Shown here one piece after another: positions 62,773 through 64,000 of a stretch of 64,000 nt of DNA. A program made the position numbers and the translations under genes. The stretch spans positions 6,696,001 through 6,760,000 of the forward strand of contig NZ_AP023396.1 of the NCBI RefSeq assembly GCF_014466955.1. The letters run 5' to 3'. Numbering within the stretch: the first letter of the stretch is position 1; every line of letters starts with the position of its first letter. A model generated the notes under the pieces. That model searched no databases and was not told the origin of the DNA. It was given only the letters and a program-made list of their open reading frames with translations. This DNA comes from Nocardia wallacei. GTDB taxonomy: Bacteria; Actinomycetota; Actinomycetes; Mycobacteriales; Mycobacteriaceae.

Positions 62773-63121
62773 CCGCAGCGCGGCACTGGTCGTGCTCACC
62801 ACTGGCCTTCTGATCACCTCCTGCACCGAGGGCCCATCACCGGACTTCGTGTCTGGCACGGTGATCGCGAAGGACCACACCGAGGAGATGTGGATACCTG
62901 TGACAATTTCATGCGGCCAGAACTGCACCACGACCATCCAGCAATACGTGCCCGGCTCCTACACCCTGCATGTCTCCTGGTATGACCACGGATACCGCAA
63001 CACCGACATCGCGGTCGAATCCGTCGCCTATGAGCAGATCGAGGTCGGCGACACCTATCCCCGCACGGAACCGGCGGTCCCGCGATGAACGAGCCCATCG
63101 AAGCGGTGACCACCGATGCGT
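62752..63121. repeat. 19-bp direct repeats flanking the lipoprotein gene
   Basis: The same 19-bp sequence GCGGTGACCACCGATGCGT occurs at 62752-62770 and 63103-63121. It spans the stop of one gene and the ATGCGT start of the next. The 351-bp segment between equals the lipoprotein gene. Confidence 0.85.
62765..63088 (+). CDS. Small prophage lipoprotein
   Basis: 107 aa with a signal peptide ending in the lipobox LITSC (Cys20). The mature part, GTVIAKDHTEEMWIPVTISCGQNCTTTIQQYVPGSYTLHVSWYDHGYRNTDIAVESVAYEQIEVGDTYPR, looks like a beta domain with one disulfide (CGQNC). Surface lipoproteins of temperate phages can block superinfection, but this one is unproven. It lies between 19-bp direct repeats, so it may be a transferred cassette. 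Confidence 0.7.
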   Translation: MRSRSAALVVLTTGLLITSCTEGPSPDFVSGTVIAKDHTEEMWIPVTISCGQNCTTTIQQYVPGSYTLHVSWYDHGYRNTDIAVESVAYEQIEVGDTYPRTEPAVPR

Positions 63122-63253
63122 GACCACCTCCACCCGCACCGCACGGCCCGCCAGGCCGCCGCCGAACTGGGCTACGAACTCGAACCCGTCCGCGGCGTGC
63201 TCGCGCTACTGCTGGCCGTCGCCGTCCTCATCCTGATCGGCGCGCTGCTGTGA
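63116..63253 (+). CDS. Small membrane protein
   Basis: 45 aa: basic N-terminus (MRDHLHPHRTARQAAAELG), then GVLALLLAVAVLILIGALL. Start within the second 19-bp repeat. Stop overlaps the next start (GTGA). Confidence 0.5.
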   Translation: MRDHLHPHRTARQAAAELGYELEPVRGVLALLLAVAVLILIGALL

Positions 63254-63531
63254 CCGCCATCCGCGCCGTGCTGGTGCAGTACGCGCGCCTCAACAGCGCC
63301 GGCCATCCCGTCCGCTGCCGCCCGTCCCGCGCCGAACGCACCGCGGGGAAGACCCACCCGGACGGCAAGGTGATCTTCGACCGGCTGGACGACGCCATGT
63401 CGGCCGCGATCGAATTGCAGCAGCTGACCGGAGAAGCGAAGCGGGCGTACCGGTGCAACCGGTCCCGGCACGAGCACTTTCACCTCACGCGCGATCAGCG
63501 GCAGCGCGCCCGACGACAGACCGAGGAGTAA
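63250..63531 (+). CDS. Hypothetical phage protein
   Basis: 93 aa: HPVRCRPSRAERTAGKTHPDGKVIFDRLDDAMSAAIELQQLTGEAKRAYRCNRSRHEHFHLTRDQRQRARRQ. It has the C...H...C...HxHxH layout of a small phage zinc-finger-like protein. GTG start. No function. Confidence 0.55.
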   Translation: MTAIRAVLVQYARLNSAGHPVRCRPSRAERTAGKTHPDGKVIFDRLDDAMSAAIELQQLTGEAKRAYRCNRSRHEHFHLTRDQRQRARRQTEE

Positions 63532-63536
63532 CGACC

Positions 63537-63950
63537 ATGGCTGAGTTCGACCGGGATGCCTTCCGGAAGACATTCGAAGATCTCGGTGCCACGCTCCGGC
63601 GGATACGGCACACGCCGCGGTACCCCGCCGGAGCGACGAGCCTGGCGGCGGCGCGGCGGTATCGTCCACCCATGCCGAACCGTGAGGCCGACCCGCAGGT
63701 GATCGAGGAGCTGAGGCACCGGTTCGAGGCCCTGGAGATCCTGGACCAGGTCCGCTACATCTCCGCCGTGTCGGACGCGATGCGGCACCTCGCCTGCGGC
63801 CGCCTGGATGACGCCCGCACGGTGCTGGCGCGGATGCCGGCCGAACGGCTGAGGGATCTCGCGGTGGCGGCGGTGGAGTTGTCGGTGCTGGCGGAGGAGT
63901 CGGCGGTGGTCCCGGATGAGGAGCGGGAGAAGCCCCTCGACCAGTGGTGA
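63537..63950 (+). CDS. Hypothetical phage protein
   Basis: 137 aa; two helical parts (MAEFDRDAFRKTFEDLGATLRRIRHTPRYP and EVIEELRHRFEALEILDQVRYISAVSDAMRHLACGRLDDARTVLARMPAERLRDLAVAAVELSVLAEE). The second is predicted helical bundle. Followed immediately by promoter module C. Confidence 0.55.
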   Translation: MAEFDRDAFRKTFEDLGATLRRIRHTPRYPAGATSLAAARRYRPPMPNREADPQVIEELRHRFEALEILDQVRYISAVSDAMRHLACGRLDDARTVLARMPAERLRDLAVAAVELSVLAEESAVVPDEEREKPLDQW

Positions 63951-63954
63951 TCCG

Positions 63955-64000
63955 TTGACTGCACCTACAATGGTGTGTATTGTTGACGTTGTTCGACGGA
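63955..64000 (+). promoter_or_regulatory. Promoter and leader start (module copy C), cut by the window end
   Basis: -35 TTGACT (63955-63960), 17-bp spacer, -10 TATTGT (63978-63983), then GTTCGACGGA at 63991, identical to the start of the leaders at 53801 and 61351 and at the same distance from the -10. The window stops inside hairpin 1. Confidence 0.75.

Larger units (their letters stand above)
46040..64000. mobile_element. Integrated temperate phage or phage-like element, left part (continues beyond the window)
   Basis: Synteny with M. tuberculosis stops at cdd and is replaced by a tyrosine integrase, HTH repressor, operators, excisionase-like and Cro-like genes, Erf annealing protein, HNH protein and about 30 small coupled phage-type genes. 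The left attachment site should lie within 46040-46096, between cdd and the end of int. No structural, terminase or lysis genes are in the window. Whether this is a full prophage or a satellite cannot be decided from the window. Confidence 0.9.

Noticed and set aside
63085..63123. 12-codon ORF ending EAVTTDA
   Set aside because: It is explained by the 19-bp duplication around the lipoprotein gene.

Overview
The window is high-GC actinobacterial DNA with SD-led, tightly packed genes and frequent GTG/TTG starts. From 1 to about 46 kb the gene order follows the Mycobacterium tuberculosis block from accD5/accE5/maf through lat, lrpA, pcd, lhr, nei2, glpD, lpdA, amiA1/amiB1, deoD, pmmB, upp, an Rv3311-type gene, add, deoA and cdd. 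Together with the L-lysine 6-transaminase/piperideine-6-carboxylate dehydrogenase pair and the style of insertions, this suggests Nocardia or a close Mycobacteriales relative. The genus is inferred, because no rRNA or marker phylogeny is available here. No tRNA, rRNA or CRISPR array was seen.

Layout of the chromosomal part. 0.2-3.8 kb: a Cys-containing HTH regulator, then the acyl-CoA carboxylase beta and epsilon subunits with maf. 3.9-5.2 kb: a beta-propeller lipoprotein. 5.2-8.8 kb: lysine catabolism (lat, lrpA, divergent pcd). 8.7-11.4 kb: a patatin-like lipase and SDR operon divergent from a TetR regulator. 11.3-18.3 kb: a histidine phosphatase, Lhr helicase with two large repetitive linkers, and a frameshifted nei2. 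18.5-22.8 kb: a small membrane protein, an HpnE-like oxidoreductase with a coupled TetR gene, glpD, and a tiny secreted protein. 22.9-28.4 kb: an aminotransferase, two repeat-rich envelope proteins, and lpdA. 28.6-36.8 kb: gamma-glutamylcyclotransferase-like protein, two M20 amidohydrolases, an enoyl-CoA hydratase-like protein, RNase Z-like protein, deoD, pmmB and upp. 36.9-39.1 kb: a small type VII secretion-like cluster (EspC-like protein, WXG-like/NlpC-P60 hydrolase, YbaB-like proteins). 39.1-46.0 kb: an Rv3311-like protein, add, a DMT transporter pair, an ArsB-like permease, deoA and cdd. Purine and pyrimidine salvage (deoD, pmmB, upp, add, deoA, cdd) dominates this end.

At about 46.05 kb, just upstream of cdd, synteny breaks and an integrated temperate phage or phage-like element begins, running off the right edge. 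It opens with a leftward tyrosine integrase overlapping an HTH repressor-like gene, then a control region with repeated GCCTACC/GGTAGGC operators. A long rightward early region follows: excisionase/Cro-like genes, an Erf-type annealing protein, an HNH protein, an HTH replication-type protein and roughly 30 small genes, mostly coupled through ATGA/GTGA overlaps. No capsid, tail, portal, large terminase or lysis gene lies in the window, so only the integration/immunity/early half is seen.

The most distinctive signal is a repeated transcription-start module at 53.8, 61.3 and 63.96 kb. Each copy has a -35/-10 promoter with a 17-bp spacer, followed at the expected mRNA 5' end by a GACGG-N6-CCGTC hairpin. 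The two complete copies then have CCGG-N2-GGAG-CCGG, which places the Shine-Dalgarno sequence in a hairpin loop next to the start codon. It resembles in concept the start-associated sequences of cluster K mycobacteriophages but differs in sequence. Other notable features are an SD-sequestering hairpin, a lipoprotein cassette between 19-bp direct repeats, a reverse-strand gene behind a strong terminator, a prophage RNase AS-like exoribonuclease, and a decayed Cys-motif phage gene.
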